Translations under genes and position numbers: made by a program
Notes under the pieces: model-generated
What the model was told of the DNA's origin: nothing
Database searches by the model: none
What the model saw: the letters and a program-made list of their open reading frames with translations, nothing else
Assembly (NCBI GenBank): GCA_024372495.1
Contig: CP099977.1
Location: 1,922,001 to 1,986,000, forward strand
DNA: 64,000 nt
Reading direction: 5' to 3'
From: Pseudarthrobacter sp. Fe7
Lineage (GTDB): Bacteria; Actinomycetota; Actinomycetes; Actinomycetales; Micrococcaceae
Shown: piece after piece, positions 41,770 to 54,166 of the stretch
Position numbering within the stretch: the stretch's first letter is position 1
How the letters are laid out: each line of letters begins with the position of its first letter

Positions 41770-43849
41770 GTGTCGATAACGGTAACCCCGAAGGCACCTG
41801 AACCCAGGTCCAGTGCCGCTGCCCGCCCACGGAAGCCCACCTTCCGCCCGGAGGTCCAGGGGCTCCAGGCCCTTGCCGTCCTCATGGTTGTGGCCTACCA
41901 CGTCTGGCTTGGCCGCGTGTCCGGCGGTGTGGACATCTTCCTGCTTATTGCGGCCTTCCTGCTCACGCTGTCCTTTGTCCGCAAAGTCGAGGCAGGCAAC
42001 CCCTTCCGGCTGCTGGCGCACTGGCTGCACCTGTTCAAGCGGCTGCTGCCCGCCGCCGTCGTGGTGATCCTCGCAGTCCTGGGCGGCACCTGGCTGATCC
42101 TGCCCCAGGGCCGCTGGCCGCAGGTACTTGACCAGGCCTGGGCGTCGCTCCTGTACCGCCAGAACTGGCTCCTTGCCGGCACGGCAGTGGATTACTATGC
42201 GCAGGACCATGCCGGTGCCAGCCCGCTCCGGCACTTGTGGTCCCTGTCCATCCAGGGCCAGGTCTTCATCCTGTGGCCCCTGGTCTTTGCCGCCACGGCT
42301 GCGGTGCTGAACCTGCTGCGCCGGGTGCCCGGCCTTCAGGGGTTGACCTGCCGGGGGTTGCTGGTACTGGTTTTCGGGGCAGTGTTCGCGGTGTCCCTGA
42401 CCTACTCCATAGACCAGACCGGCGCCAACCACGCCTACGCCTACTTCGATACCCGCGCCCGGCTCTGGGAGTTTGCGCTGGGGTCGCTGCTGGCATTGGC
42501 GCTGCCGTACCTGCGTCCCGGCCGCCTGCTCCGCATAGCGCTGGGCTGGGCCGGACCGGTGGCGATGGTCTCCTGTGGACTTGTCCTGACCGTTGACCGC
42601 TCGTTCCCGGGGTATGTGGCGCTGTGGCCCACACTGAGTGCTGCCGCCATCATCGTTGCGGGCCAGACCGGCAGCCGCTTCGGCGTGGACCGCATCCTGA
42701 GCAGCCGGGCGCCCGTCGCACTGGGGGACAATTCCTACGCCCTGTATCAGTGGCACTGGCCCGTCCTGGTGCTGGCGCTCGCGGCTACCGGCGTCGAGGC
42801 GTCCAACCTTACGGAGGGCCTCGGCATCGTCGGTGCCTCCATCGTCCTCGCAGTCCTGACCACGCGCTTCGTGGAAAAACCGCTGCGCGACTGGCACTGG
42901 CCCAAGCTCCGGGCCTGGCGGACCGCCGTCGTCATTGTTGCCTGCGGTGCCGTCCTTGCCGGACCCGTCGCGGTCTGGCAGACATCGCTCACGGCAGAGG
43001 AAAGCGCGACGGCGGCACAACCGAGGGAGCTGACGCCCGGGGCGCTGGCACTCACCCCGGAGAACAAAAACGCCCCGGCTCCCCGGGCCCGGACCATTCC
43101 GGGGCCCGCCGCACTGGACAATGACTGGGCCGGGATCGACTCGCCCTGCACAGGTGCCAACGCCACCGGCGATCCAATCCTGGAGGGCTGCCGGCAGGAG
43201 CTGCCGGAGGAACCGGCCACCAAGCGCATCGTGGTCCTGGGTGACTCCCACGCCCAGCAATACCTTGCCGCGCTCGCTCCTGTGGCGGCAGCCCGCGGCT
43301 GGGAGCTGGTCACGCTGCTGATGCCGGCATGCCGGTTTGGCGCCGAATCGGGGACCAGGAACGCCGAATGCAATGCCTACAACCGTGCCAGTTCCGCCTA
43401 CGTCCTGGAACACCTCCCGGATGCTGTGTTTACCGCGGCGTCGCTGACCCATGAGGATGCTCCGTTTGAAACAGAAGTGCCCGGATACCTGGACGGCTTG
43501 AAACCGTTCGCCGACGTGGGGATCGAGTTCGTCGGCATCCGTGACAACCCCCGGTTCACCTTCAACATGCCCCAGTGCGCCCAGCGGAACGGTGCCGGCG
43601 CACCGGCGTGCAGGCTCGTCGCTGGCCGAGTCCCTGGTGGAGACGTCGCCGCTGGAAGACTACCGCGGCAAGCTTCCGGGGCTGCACCTGATGGACATGA
43701 GCGACTTCATCTGTGCGCGCGGCGTCTGCCCGGCCGTGGTGGGGAATGTGTACGTCTACAAGGACGACAACCACCTCACCAGGACCTATGTGGAAACGAT
43801 GATTCCCATGTTCGAGCAGCGTCTGCTGGCGGCTACAGGCTGGAGCTGA
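41770..43849 (+). CDS. Acyltransferase 3 fused to an SGNH hydrolase-like domain
   Basis: Residues 1 to about 400 are an OafA-type membrane acyltransferase (FRPEVQGLQALAVLMVVAYHVWLGRVSGGVDIFL, then ten or so membrane segments and RFVEKPLRDW). The extracytoplasmic part has the SGNH catalytic Ser in VVLGDSHAQQYLAAL and the Asp-His pair in DDNHLTRTY. Such fusions O-acetylate cell-wall or surface glycans. An extra G in CAGGCTC 43611-43617 breaks the frame near the end; corrected length is 692 residues. The GTG start is preceded by GAGAGG. Confidence 0.9.
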
Positions 43850-45639
<1,790 letters not shown>

Positions 45640-45689
45640 GTTGCGGCCGGCGCGTTTTCGCTGAGCGTGCCGGAACGGAGTGCCCCAAC

Positions 45690-45723
45690 AAAAGGAGGCA
45701 GGGGTGACCCTGCCTCCTTTTGT
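45690..45723 (+). terminator. Terminator of guaB
   Basis: AAAAGGAGGCAGGG pairs with CCCTGCCTCCTTTT across a short GTGA loop. Confidence 0.88.
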
Positions 45724-45779
45724 TTCGCCTGAAACGACTGCGGGAACAGAATGTCAGACCCCCGTTGGATGATTCTTCT

Positions 45780-47243
45780 ATGGGGATCAGCGGCGGTGAT
45801 GGGGTGGCAACGGAGGGCCTTCATGCCGCTGTTGCTGCCCTTGATTCGCTGGGCCGTGAGGACGCTTTCCTGGCTGCGGGGGTCGGCGTTGGCGCCGGTG
45901 TTGACGTGTTGCAGCGGCGGTATGAGATCCGGCTGGAACGGCTGGAGCTTACAGCCCGCCTGGAGGCCCAACTCGCCGCGGTGAAGGCAAGCGACGCTGC
46001 CGGGGCCGTCTGGTTCCAACAGGCCATGACCCCGCCGGACGCATCAGTCCATGACCGCACGTACGCCGAGATGTCCGCCATCGAGGAAATCGCGGGGGTC
46101 CTGACCCTCAGCTCCGCCGCTGCCGGGGCGTTCGTGGAACAGTCACGCCGGGTATGCGCCCTGCCGCCTGCCTTCGAGGCACTGTCCACGGGTGCGATGT
46201 CCTGGCAGCACGCCCGCATCGTTGCTGACGAAACCGAGGGCCTCACTCCTGACGCCGCTCAGGCACTGGTGGCGCACTTCTTCGACCCTGACGCGGCCAA
46301 CCCCGCCCGCGGCGCAGCCCCGGGTGACCTGGCCCCGTCCCGGTTCCGCGCCAGGGCCCGTGCCTGGCGGGAACGCCACCACCCCGAATCCATCGGGAAA
46401 CGCCACGCCAAAGGTGCTGCCGACCGGCGGATGGAATACACCCCCGACCGGGACGGCATGGCCTGGCTCTCCCTCTACCTGCCAGGAGACACCGCCTGCG
46501 CCATCTGGAACCGCACCACCGCCACCGCCCGCGGCCTCCAAGGCCCCGACGAAACCCGCACCCGCACCCTCACCCAACTCCGCCCCGACATCGCCGCATC
46601 CCTGCTCCTCGGCACCGGCAAAGCCCTTGCCGGGGAGAGTGAGGCGGGGCCCGCGGGAGTCATCGCGATCGGGAAAGTCCCCGCGCCCCGGGCCGACGTC
46701 CTGGTCACCGTGCCGGTGTTCTCCCTGCTCGGCCTTACCGACGAACCAGCAGTGTTGGACGGGTTCGGGCCGGTCCCGGCGTCCATGGCACGGAAACTCG
46801 TCGCCGACGGGGCCGACTCCTTCTACCGGGTCCTCGTCGACCCGAGGGACGGGGCGCCCCTGGAAATCGGCCGGCAAAACTACCGGATCACCGAAACCAT
46901 CAAACGCTGGATCAGGATGCGCGACGGAAAATGCACCTTCCCCGGCTGCACCAACCGCACCCCCGACAACGACACCGACCACCTCACCGCCTGGAAACAC
47001 GGCGGCACCACCAACGTCAGCAACCTGGCACAACTCTGCCCCCGACACCACAGACTCAAACACAACAGCCAATGGACCCCGGATCCGGCCGCCCGGAATG
47101 AACCACCCGGCTGGACCTCACCCACAGGGCGGCACTACAAACCCGAACACCCCGACCCCCAACCAACCCACTGGCCGCCAGGAGTCCTGCCAAGGCAAAG
47201 AAGCATTCTGGAGGAAGCACTCGTGCTTCGCCTCGCTGGTTAG
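45780..47243 (+). CDS. DUF222 / HNH endonuclease domain protein (13E12 repeat family)
   Basis: 487 residues, intact. The N-terminal ~330 residues are the helical DUF222 domain (LQRRYEIRLERLELTARLEAQLAAVKASDAAGAVWFQQ and onward). The HNH zinc-finger nuclease domain is at about 385-440: CTFPGCTNRTPDNDTDHLTAWKHGG and LCPRHHRLKH give two CxxC-like pairs and the H-N-H residues. These proteins are present in many near-copies in actinobacterial genomes and behave like selfish or mobile genes; biochemical role unproven. The extreme C-terminus is Pro-rich. The start (ATG 45780) is chosen by sequence but lacks a clear ribosome site. Confidence 0.85.
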   Translation: MGISGGDGVATEGLHAAVAALDSLGREDAFLAAGVGVGAGVDVLQRRYEIRLERLELTARLEAQLAAVKASDAAGAVWFQQAMTPPDASVHDRTYAEMSAIEEIAGVLTLSSAAAGAFVEQSRRVCALPPAFEALSTGAMSWQHARIVADETEGLTPDAAQALVAHFFDPDAANPARGAAPGDLAPSRFRARARAWRERHHPESIGKRHAKGAADRRMEYTPDRDGMAWLSLYLPGDTACAIWNRTTATARGLQGPDETRTRTLTQLRPDIAASLLLGTGKALAGESEAGPAGVIAIGKVPAPRADVLVTVPVFSLLGLTDEPAVLDGFGPVPASMARKLVADGADSFYRVLVDPRDGAPLEIGRQNYRITETIKRWIRMRDGKCTFPGCTNRTPDNDTDHLTAWKHGGTTNVSNLAQLCPRHHRLKHNSQWTPDPAARNEPPGWTSPTGRHYKPEHPDPQPTHWPPGVLPRQRSILEEALVLRLAG

Positions 47244-47271
47244 CGGCCGCTTTCAACGTCAGGTGCAGCAC

Positions 47272-47277
47272 TAGGCT
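47272..47277 (+). promoter_or_regulatory. -10 box (TAGGCT) of the ABC exporter gene, leaderless type
   Basis: TAGGCT ends 6 nt before ATG 47284. Confidence 0.5.
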
Positions 47278-47283
47278 GGTTCC

Positions 47284-49144
47284 ATGTCCCCACCACGCCA
47301 CCCGGCGGAACTGACACCCAAACGCGATCCGCAAAAGCGGCTTGCCCTGCGGCCCTATGCCAAGGCCGTGGCCCAGGTACTCCGGGTCAGTTTCCGTGCG
47401 TCACCGGCGGCCGTGATCATGAAGGTGCTCGGGTCACTCATCTCCGCCGTGCTGCCCCTTGTCACCACCTACTACGCGTCGCTCACCACCACAGCTTTGG
47501 CGGCAGCGTACGCGGGAGACGGCGGAGAGGGGCGCCTTGCCATCGTCTACGTCATCGTCACTGCGGCGCTGGGCCTGTTTTGGGGTGCATTCAACAGCGT
47601 GGACCGCTACATCCAGCAGCTGATGAGTTTCAAAGTGGGCGCCATCGTGGGCGACCAGATGTACGAGCGATTCCTGGCCCTCGAGTTCTGGCGCTACGAC
47701 GACAAGGAGACAGTGGACCTGTACGACCGCGCCAAGCGGTTCTCCGACTCCTACGCCCGCGTCCTGGACAGGATCGCGGCCATCTTCACCCAGGCTCGTC
47801 TCGGTCATCCTGGCCATCGGCGCCCTGCTGCTGGTCAGCTGGTGGATCGCCGTCATCGTCCTGGTAGCCATCGTGCCCAGCGTGTACCTGCAGTTCAGGC
47901 TGTCCAGGGAGCAGATTGCGCATTGGAACACGCAAGTGGACTCGCGGCGCCAGCGCCGCATGATCGAAACCAACCTCCTCCGCCCCCAGCACATCGCTGA
48001 GATGAGGCTCTACGGCATCGTTGGTTTCCTCATGGACCTTCGGTCCCGGCTTCGGGACGCCGATGAGCGGCGCCGCCTCGATTACCAGCGGCGTTACATC
48101 CCCAAGCAACTTGGCGCCGACGCGCTGCAGTACGGTGCCGAGGTGGTCTCACTGATCTGGGTGGTGGGCCAGATCATCGCCCGTGCCCTGCCGGTGGGCC
48201 AGTTCCTCTACGTCCAGCAGATTGTTGGCCGAGCCCTGTCCACGGCCAACAACCTGGTGTCCTCCCTGAGTTCCATTGACGAAGACCTCGCCAACCTCAA
48301 GGATTACGAACTGTTCATGGCGATGCCCATGCACTCGGAGCATGCCCCGCCACTTCTGGAGGCCCCGAAGGACATTGAGCTGAAGGACATCCGCTTCACC
48401 TACACCGGCAGCGACATCGAAGTGATCCGCGGCATCAGCCTCACCATCCGTCGAGGCCAGCACATCGCGATCGTGGGGGAGAACGGTGCAGGCAAGTCCA
48501 CCTTGATCCGGATCCTCGCGGGCCTTTACCGTCCTGACTCAGGCCAGGTACTGCTCGACGGCGTGGACCTGGCCGCGGTCGACGTCACCTCCTGGCACCG
48601 GCATCTGGCGGTGCTCAGCCAGGAGTTCCTCAAGTACGAGTTCGCCACCGCAGCCGAGAACATCTACTTCGGCGACGTGGAAAGTCAACGCGACGAGGGG
48701 CGCATCAGGCGCGCGGCCGCCGACGCCGAGGCGCTCGACTTCATCAACAAACTGCCCAACGGCCTGGACAACCATGTGAGCAACTGGATGGAAGACCCCC
48801 GCGGGCGGAAGGGCAGCGGCCTGTCCGGAGGCCAGTGGCAGCGTCTGGCCATGGCCAGGAACTTCTACCGGGACGCCTCCTTCATGGTGATGGACGAGCC
48901 CACTTCTGCCATCGACGCCCTTGCCGAGCACAGGATTTTCACCCGGCTGTTCGCCGACCGCAGCAGCACAATCATCGCCATCAGCCATCGGCTCGCCACC
49001 ATCGAGAAGGCGGACGTCGTGTACATGCTGGAGGATGGCCAAATCGTGGAGCAGGGCACTCACAAAGAGTTGGTGGCCCTGCGCCGGCGCTACTTCAGGA
49101 TGTTCGAATCACAGCTCACTGTGGAGGAACCAACGGGTAGTTAG
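47284..49144 (+). CDS. ABC exporter, fused permease and ATPase
   Basis: A half-transporter of the MsbA/exporter type. Residues 1-340 are a six-helix membrane domain starting after a basic tail; the ATPase follows with Walker A GENGAGKST, signature LSGGQ and Walker B FMVMDEPTSAID, then the switch His in ISHRLATI. An extra G in CAGGCTC 47791-47797 breaks the frame in the membrane domain (AAIFTQLVSVILAIGALLLV restored); corrected length is 619 residues. Substrate unknown. It should dimerise or pair with another half-transporter; none is adjacent. Its stop overlaps the stop of the converging gene. Confidence 0.9.
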
Positions 49145-49745
49145 GCGCCCACAACCGTGGTGCGGACACGGGCAAGGCTTGGCTGCGGCGGGACGCTGCT
49201 GAAGCCAAACGTGACGGCCGGGCGGATTGGGGCCAGCGGGCCGGCGTCGCTGCCATTCCAACGGACGACGGCGGAGGTGACGTGGTGGAGGTCCGTCACC
49301 CCGTAGAACTCCGCCCTTCCACTGCCGGCAGTGCCACGGGTGCGGGCGCCGGGTGCCGCCAGGGCAGCGAACGGATTGACCGCGGCGAGCCAGCGTGGAT
49401 GGACTGCAAGGCGTCGGGGCACTGCCCGCAGCGCTGTTCCCAGCCAGGTCCTCGCACCGGTGACGGCCCGGATTGCCAGTGGGCCGGCGTCGACCGTCAA
49501 CGTCTGCCCGGCGAGCGAGGCGGAAACGTCCCCGACCTGTACCTCGTCAAAGCTGTAGGTGGCTGATATGAAGCCGGCCACTTCGGATGTCGGCGCCAGC
49601 AGCAGGCGGTGCCCAGAGGGTTGCTGAACCATGACATCGGCGAACGACCCAAAGGGGAGTCCTGCCACACGCCCACCACGGCGCGCAGCCCGGAGGCAGT
49701 ACCAATGCCAGCGATGTGCCCGTCAAATGTCCAGCGGCTGCCCAT
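49141..49745 (-). CDS. Conserved hypothetical protein
   Basis: The frame splits at the AAA run 49651-49653, where one base is missing; restored, it reads MGSRWTFDGHIAGIGTASGL through VGVWQDSPFGSFADVMVQQP to TTVVGA, about 201 residues with no membrane segment or signal. It resembles the actinobacterial proteins that begin GSRWTFDGHIAG, function unknown. The start at 49745 is supported by a TACAGT box exactly 6 nt upstream. It converges on the ABC exporter with overlapping stops. Confidence 0.7.
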
Positions 49746-49751
49746 CAGCCC

Positions 49752-49757
49752 ACTGTA
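49752..49757 (-). promoter_or_regulatory. -10 box (TACAGT), leaderless type, gene 49141-49745
   Basis: Minus-strand TACAGT, 6 nt before ATG 49745. Confidence 0.5.
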
Positions 49758-49774
49758 ATGGGGAAGCGTCCGCC

Positions 49775-50440
49775 TCACAGTGGTCCGTAAGCCGCGTTGC
49801 CGTAAGGGTCCCGCCAGGTGGCCAGGTCCTCCTCCAGGGCCTTGCGAAGTGCAGGGTCTGTGCGGACACGGCGTCGAAATGATTCCCTTGCCCGGCCGAT
49901 GACCGTGGACGGGACAACGATACACGCGGCCAGGATGGCCACGATGAGCGCGAACGCTCCCACGAGGGTCGTGGCAGCACCGTCGCCCTTTGCAATGGCC
50001 GAGGGGAGGTATATGGCCAGGATCCCGCCCAGGAGAGCAACCAGGAAGGACACCATGGCGATGCCGCCCCGGGCCGATCCTGGGCCACGGCTGCTCAGGA
50101 GCCGGTCGGTATTGGGCAGCGTGGTCCGGACGCGTTTCCACCGGGACAGGGCCAGAAGCATCAGGGCGGCGCCCAGCGGGGCGAGGACCAGGGCGGCCGC
50201 AGGATTGCCCGACATCACGGCCATCAGCGCACCGGCCAGCACCAGGATGGGTCCCGATGCAATGGCACTGCTCCACGCAGCTGCCATGGTGCCCTGTGCA
50301 TCCGCGAGTTGCCGGAGCCGGGACGGGGCGTTTGGCGGGCTGACCCGGGCCAGTTCGGGGAGAGCCAATACTCGAGGGGATGTCCAGGCCGGGCGCCGGG
50401 GTGCAAATCGACCACTCGTGGTCACCTCCTGCTGAGCCAC
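49775..50440 (-). CDS. Hypothetical four-TM membrane protein
   Basis: Up to 221 residues, with a cytoplasmic N-terminus of about 50 residues (RLRQLADAQGTMAAAW), two membrane segments (GPILVLAGALMAVMSG and AALVLAPLGAALMLLAL), a loop, two further segments (MVSFLVALLGGILAIYLP and GAFALIVAILAACIVVP) and a charged tail (ALRKALEEDLATWRDPYG). No family recognised. GTG 50440 lies inside the upstream gene; GTG 50425 would give a 4-bp overlap with its stop. Either way the two genes look translationally coupled. Function unknown. Confidence 0.65.
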   Translation of the reverse strand: MAQQEVTTSGRFAPRRPAWTSPRVLALPELARVSPPNAPSRLRQLADAQGTMAAAWSSAIASGPILVLAGALMAVMSGNPAAALVLAPLGAALMLLALSRWKRVRTTLPNTDRLLSSRGPGSARGGIAMVSFLVALLGGILAIYLPSAIAKGDGAATTLVGAFALIVAILAACIVVPSTVIGRARESFRRRVRTDPALRKALEEDLATWRDPYGNAAYGPL

Positions 50441-50957
50441 TGGGCGTAAAGTCGGGAACTGTTCTTCATCAACCAGTGCGTATATGCGATTCCTGCGGCG
50501 CCGCCTGCGGGCCCCGCGATGAGCATGCCGAGCATCGGGATGTTCCCGGCTGCAGCGGATTGGGGGACGAAGATCACCAAGGCGGGAACCAGGATGGCAC
50601 CCCCGGCAAGGATCGTCCAGCTGATGACGGGACCCATGCGCAGTCCCTGTTCCACGCGGGGGATATCAGTGGCCGGTTTGGGGGTTTGCGCGTGAAGCGG
50701 GGACTGATGGTGCACACCCACCCTGCGGCGGCCAGGGCAACGCCGACGATCAGCACGGAGGCCCCGAGTTCCGGGTCCTGGCGGAGCAGCATCGCCAAAA
50801 ACGCATGCAGTGCGCCGCCTAATGCAATGACCGACGGGTACCACCATGCGAAGAACACCCAAGCCCTGCGCTGGGCGTAGCCAAAGGCCGTTGCTGCCGG
50901 TGGCGGTGCTCCTTCCCGGAGCTGACCGCCCGCAGGCCCGCTGGTTGCCGGCGTCAT
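50422..50957 (-). CDS. Hypothetical membrane protein
   Basis: Starts MTPATSGPAGGQLREGAPPP at ATG 50957. One base is missing in the G run 50680-50684; restored, it joins PRFTRKPP to KPATDIPRVEQGLRMGP and continues to the stop at 50422, about 178 residues. There are roughly four membrane segments (for example AFFAWWYPSVIALGGAL-like and ISWTILAGGAILVPALVI) and a short basic tail. It shares layout with the following gene (49775-50440) and may be a paralogue or partner. Function unknown. Confidence 0.65.
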
Positions 50958-51134
50958 ACTGTGTCCCCCAAGTTCCTTTGGCCGTCAACGGCCCTCTGCC
51001 GCCACGTCCAACGGCCCAAACTACGCGATTGCGCGGGTGCCGGCCATGGGGACACGTGCCCACGGGCAGTGTCCAGGATGCAGAGGGCGCATTCTGGCCC
51101 GGTATGGCCGCCCGGTGCAGCGTGGCGGCTGGGA

Positions 51135-51140
51135 TAACCT
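51135..51140 (+). promoter_or_regulatory. -10 box (TAACCT) of guaB3, leaderless type
   Basis: TAACCT ends 6 nt before GTG 51147. Confidence 0.55.
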
Positions 51141-51146
51141 AGAGCA

Positions 51147-52283
51147 GTGACTTATGAGATCGAGATCGGCCGTGGCAAGCGTGGGCGTCGTGCCTACTCC
51201 CTGGATGACATTGCAATCGTCCCCAACCGTCGCACCCGTGACCCCAAGGATGTCTCCGTCTCCTGGCAGATCGACGCGTACCAGTTCAACATGCCGGTAA
51301 TCGCCGCGCCGATGGACTCAGCCATGTCCCCGCAGACCGCCATCGCTCTGGGTAAGCTGGGCGGCCTGGGCGTGCTCGACCTCGAAGGCCTCTGGACCCG
51401 GTACGAGGATCCGCAGCCCATCCTCGACGAGATCGCTGCGCTCCAGGACGAGACCAACAGCCCCGCTGTGACCGGTCGGATGCAGGAGCTGTACCAGGCA
51501 CCCATCCAACCTGAGCTCATCACCTCCCGCCTGGCGGAGATCCGCGAGGCGGGCGTCACCGTTGCCGGCTCCCTGACCCCACAGCGCACGCAGGAGCACT
51601 ACAAGACGGTCGTTGCGGCCGGCGTTGACATCTTCGTCATCCGCGGCACCACGGTGTCCGCCGAGCACGTCTCCAAGGACCACGAACCCCTTAACCTCAA
51701 GCAGTTCATCTACGAACTCGACGTCCCCGTCATCGTGGGTGGAGCAGCCGGCTACACCCCGGCACTGCACCTGATGCGTACCGGTGCCGCCGGCGTGTTG
51801 GTCGGTTTCGGCGGCGGTGCCACCACCACTACGCGGCGCGCCCTGGGCATCCATTCGCCGATGGCCTCCGCCATCTCCGACGTCGCGGCCGCCCGCCGCG
51901 ACTACATGGACGAGTCCGGCGGCCGCTACGTGCACGTCATTGCCGACGGCGGCATGGGCACCTCAGGCGACATCGTCAAGGCGATCGCCATGGGCGCCGA
52001 CGCCGTCATGCTGGGCAGCGCCCTGGCCAGGGCAGAGGAAGCACCGGGCAAGGGCTGGCACTGGGGCCAGGAAGCACACCACCTGGAACTGCCGCGCGGA
52101 GACCGCGCCAACGTGGGCACCGTCGGTCCGCTCGAGGAGGTCCTCTTCGGACCGGGCCACCACACCAACGGCACGTCCAACCTCATTGGCGCGCTGCGGC
52201 GCTCCATGGCCACCACCGGATATTCGGACCTGAAGGAATTCCAGCGGGTCGACGTCGTCGTGTCCCCTTACGCCGGGAACTGA
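51147..52283 (+). CDS. guaB3: GuaB3-family IMP dehydrogenase-related protein
   Basis: 378 residues, intact, starting MTYEIEIGRGKRGRRAYSLDDIAIVP at GTG 51147. It has the IMPDH barrel but no CBS domains. MPVIAAPMDSAMSP matches the substrate loop, and VHVIADGGMGTSGDIVKAIAMGADAVMLGSAL the phosphate-binding region. The usual catalytic segment GPGSICTT is absent: the equivalent region reads GVLVGFGGGATTTTRRALG, so the true catalytic Cys appears to be missing and IMPDH activity is doubtful. This family sits near guaB and guaA in actinobacteria; its reaction is not established here. Confidence 0.9.
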   Translation: MTYEIEIGRGKRGRRAYSLDDIAIVPNRRTRDPKDVSVSWQIDAYQFNMPVIAAPMDSAMSPQTAIALGKLGGLGVLDLEGLWTRYEDPQPILDEIAALQDETNSPAVTGRMQELYQAPIQPELITSRLAEIREAGVTVAGSLTPQRTQEHYKTVVAAGVDIFVIRGTTVSAEHVSKDHEPLNLKQFIYELDVPVIVGGAAGYTPALHLMRTGAAGVLVGFGGGATTTTRRALGIHSPMASAISDVAAARRDYMDESGGRYVHVIADGGMGTSGDIVKAIAMGADAVMLGSALARAEEAPGKGWHWGQEAHHLELPRGDRANVGTVGPLEEVLFGPGHHTNGTSNLIGALRRSMATTGYSDLKEFQRVDVVVSPYAGN

Positions 52284-52388
52284 CGTACCGCGGCAGGGGG
52301 CGGCCGCGCTGCCCGCCCTTGCCCAAAGCACGCCACTAGCAAGTAGTGTGGGTTTTACTACCGGCACTAGAGGCACTGGAGGCGTTCG

Positions 52389-54128
52389 ATGAAGAGTGTT
52401 CCTGCAAACGGCGGGGTCCTTGGCCCGGAAGCCCGGGAAGAATCCATTCAGCGGCTGCGGGCCACCACAGAGCCCGGCCGGGAACTTGACATCCTGATTG
52501 TGGGCGGCGGGATCGTTGGCGCGGGAGCTGCCCTTGATGCCGTGACCCGCGGGTTGAGCGTTGGCATCGTCGAGGCAAGCGACTGGGCCGCCGGTACGTC
52601 GTCCCGGTCCTCCAAACTCATCCACGGCGGCCTGCGCTACCTGGAAATGCTGGACTTCGCCCTGGTCAAGGAGGCCCTGCAGGAACGCGGGCTGCTGCTT
52701 TCCGAGCTTGCACCCCACCTGGCCCGGCCGGTGCCGTTCCTGTATCCGCTCACCAAGCCGTTCATCGAGCGTCCCTACGTTGGCGCCGGCATCGCACTGT
52801 ATGACGCGATGTCGGTCTCCGCCGGCCATAGCAGGGGCGTGCCGTTCCACAAGCACCTGAGCAGGCGGGGCACCCTGCGCGCTGCCCCGAGCCTGAAGGA
52901 TGACGCCTTCGTGGGCTCCATCCGGTACTACGACGGCCAGGTGGATGACGCCAAATACTGCGCCAACCTGGTCCGCACGGCTGCCTACTACGGCGCCCAT
53001 GCCGTGAACCAAATGAAGGTGGTGGACTTCCTCCGGGAAGGCGAACGGGTGGTCGGCGCCAAGGTGGAAAACCGCGAGGACGGGACGCAGTTCAGCATCC
53101 GCGCCAAGCAGGTCATCAACGCCACCGGCGTGTGGACCGACGAAACCCAGGCCATGGTGACCGACCGCGGCCAGCTGAAGGTCCGCGCCTCCAAAGGCGT
53201 CCACCTGGTGGTTCCCCGCGACCGCTTCCAGTCCACGGTGGGCCTGATCCTCCGAACCGAGAAATCGGTGCTGTTCGTCATCCCTTGGGGACGGCACTGG
53301 ATCATCGGCACCACGGACACTGACTGGCATCTGGACAAGGCCCACCCTGCCGCTTCGAGCAAGGACATCGACTACGTGCTGGAGCACGTCAACAAGGTCC
53401 TCAAGCGGCCCCTGACCCGCGAAGACGTCGAAGGCGTCTACGCAGGCCTGCGGCCGCTGCTCGCGGGCGAGAACGACTCCACCGCGAAGCTCTCCCGCGA
53501 GCATGTGGTGGCCCACCCCGTGCCCGGCCTGGTGGTGGTGGCGGGTGGTAAATGGACCACCTACCGCGTGATGGCCAAGGATGCCGTAGACGAGGCCACC
53601 CGCACCATGGACGAACGGGTTCCGCCCAGCTGCACCGAGACCATCCCACTGCTGGGCGCCAGCGGCTTCCGGGCCGCCTGGAACCGGCGGAACCGTACCG
53701 CAGAGGAATCCGGGGTCCACGTGGCGCGGATCGAGCACCTGCTCAACCGGTACGGCTCCATGACGCCCGAAGTCCTGGCCATCATAGGGCAAAACCCGGA
53801 ACTGGCGGAGCCAATCCCGGGTGCTGACGACTACCTGCAGGCCGAGGCCGTCTACGCAGCAAGCCATGAAGGTGCCCGCCACGTTCAGGACGTCCTGACC
53901 CGGCGCACGCGGATCTCCATCGAAGCATGGGACCGCGGCGTGTCCGCGGCCCCTGTTGTCGCTAAACTGATGGGTGACGTCCTTGGCTGGAGTGACGCGC
54001 AGCGTGAAAACGAAGTCCGCCACTACCTTGCCCGGGTGGAGGCCGAACGCCTTAGCCAGCAACAGCCGGACGACGAATCCGCAGACGCCGCCCGACTGGG
54101 TGCGGAAGATATCGTGCCCTTGCGTTGA
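52389..54128 (+). CDS. glpD: Aerobic glycerol-3-phosphate dehydrogenase
   Basis: GlpD oxidises glycerol-3-phosphate to DHAP at the membrane with FAD. The FAD fold is LDILIVGGGIVGAGAALDAVTRGL; GTSSRSSKLIHGGLRYLE and GTTDTDWHLD are family hallmarks, with VVAGGKWTTYR near residue 380. 579 residues, intact. ATG 52389 follows GGAGG (52378-52382). Just upstream, CACTA and TAGTG form a small inverted repeat (52334-52348) overlapping a possible TAGTGT -10; it could bind a regulator. A PTS IIA gene follows 38 bp downstream. Confidence 0.96.
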   Translation: MKSVPANGGVLGPEAREESIQRLRATTEPGRELDILIVGGGIVGAGAALDAVTRGLSVGIVEASDWAAGTSSRSSKLIHGGLRYLEMLDFALVKEALQERGLLLSELAPHLARPVPFLYPLTKPFIERPYVGAGIALYDAMSVSAGHSRGVPFHKHLSRRGTLRAAPSLKDDAFVGSIRYYDGQVDDAKYCANLVRTAAYYGAHAVNQMKVVDFLREGERVVGAKVENREDGTQFSIRAKQVINATGVWTDETQAMVTDRGQLKVRASKGVHLVVPRDRFQSTVGLILRTEKSVLFVIPWGRHWIIGTTDTDWHLDKAHPAASSKDIDYVLEHVNKVLKRPLTREDVEGVYAGLRPLLAGENDSTAKLSREHVVAHPVPGLVVVAGGKWTTYRVMAKDAVDEATRTMDERVPPSCTETIPLLGASGFRAAWNRRNRTAEESGVHVARIEHLLNRYGSMTPEVLAIIGQNPELAEPIPGADDYLQAEAVYAASHEGARHVQDVLTRRTRISIEAWDRGVSAAPVVAKLMGDVLGWSDAQRENEVRHYLARVEAERLSQQQPDDESADAARLGAEDIVPLR

Positions 54129-54166
54129 GGGGCCGTTAGCCCCACTGCTGACCGAAGGGATACGCC

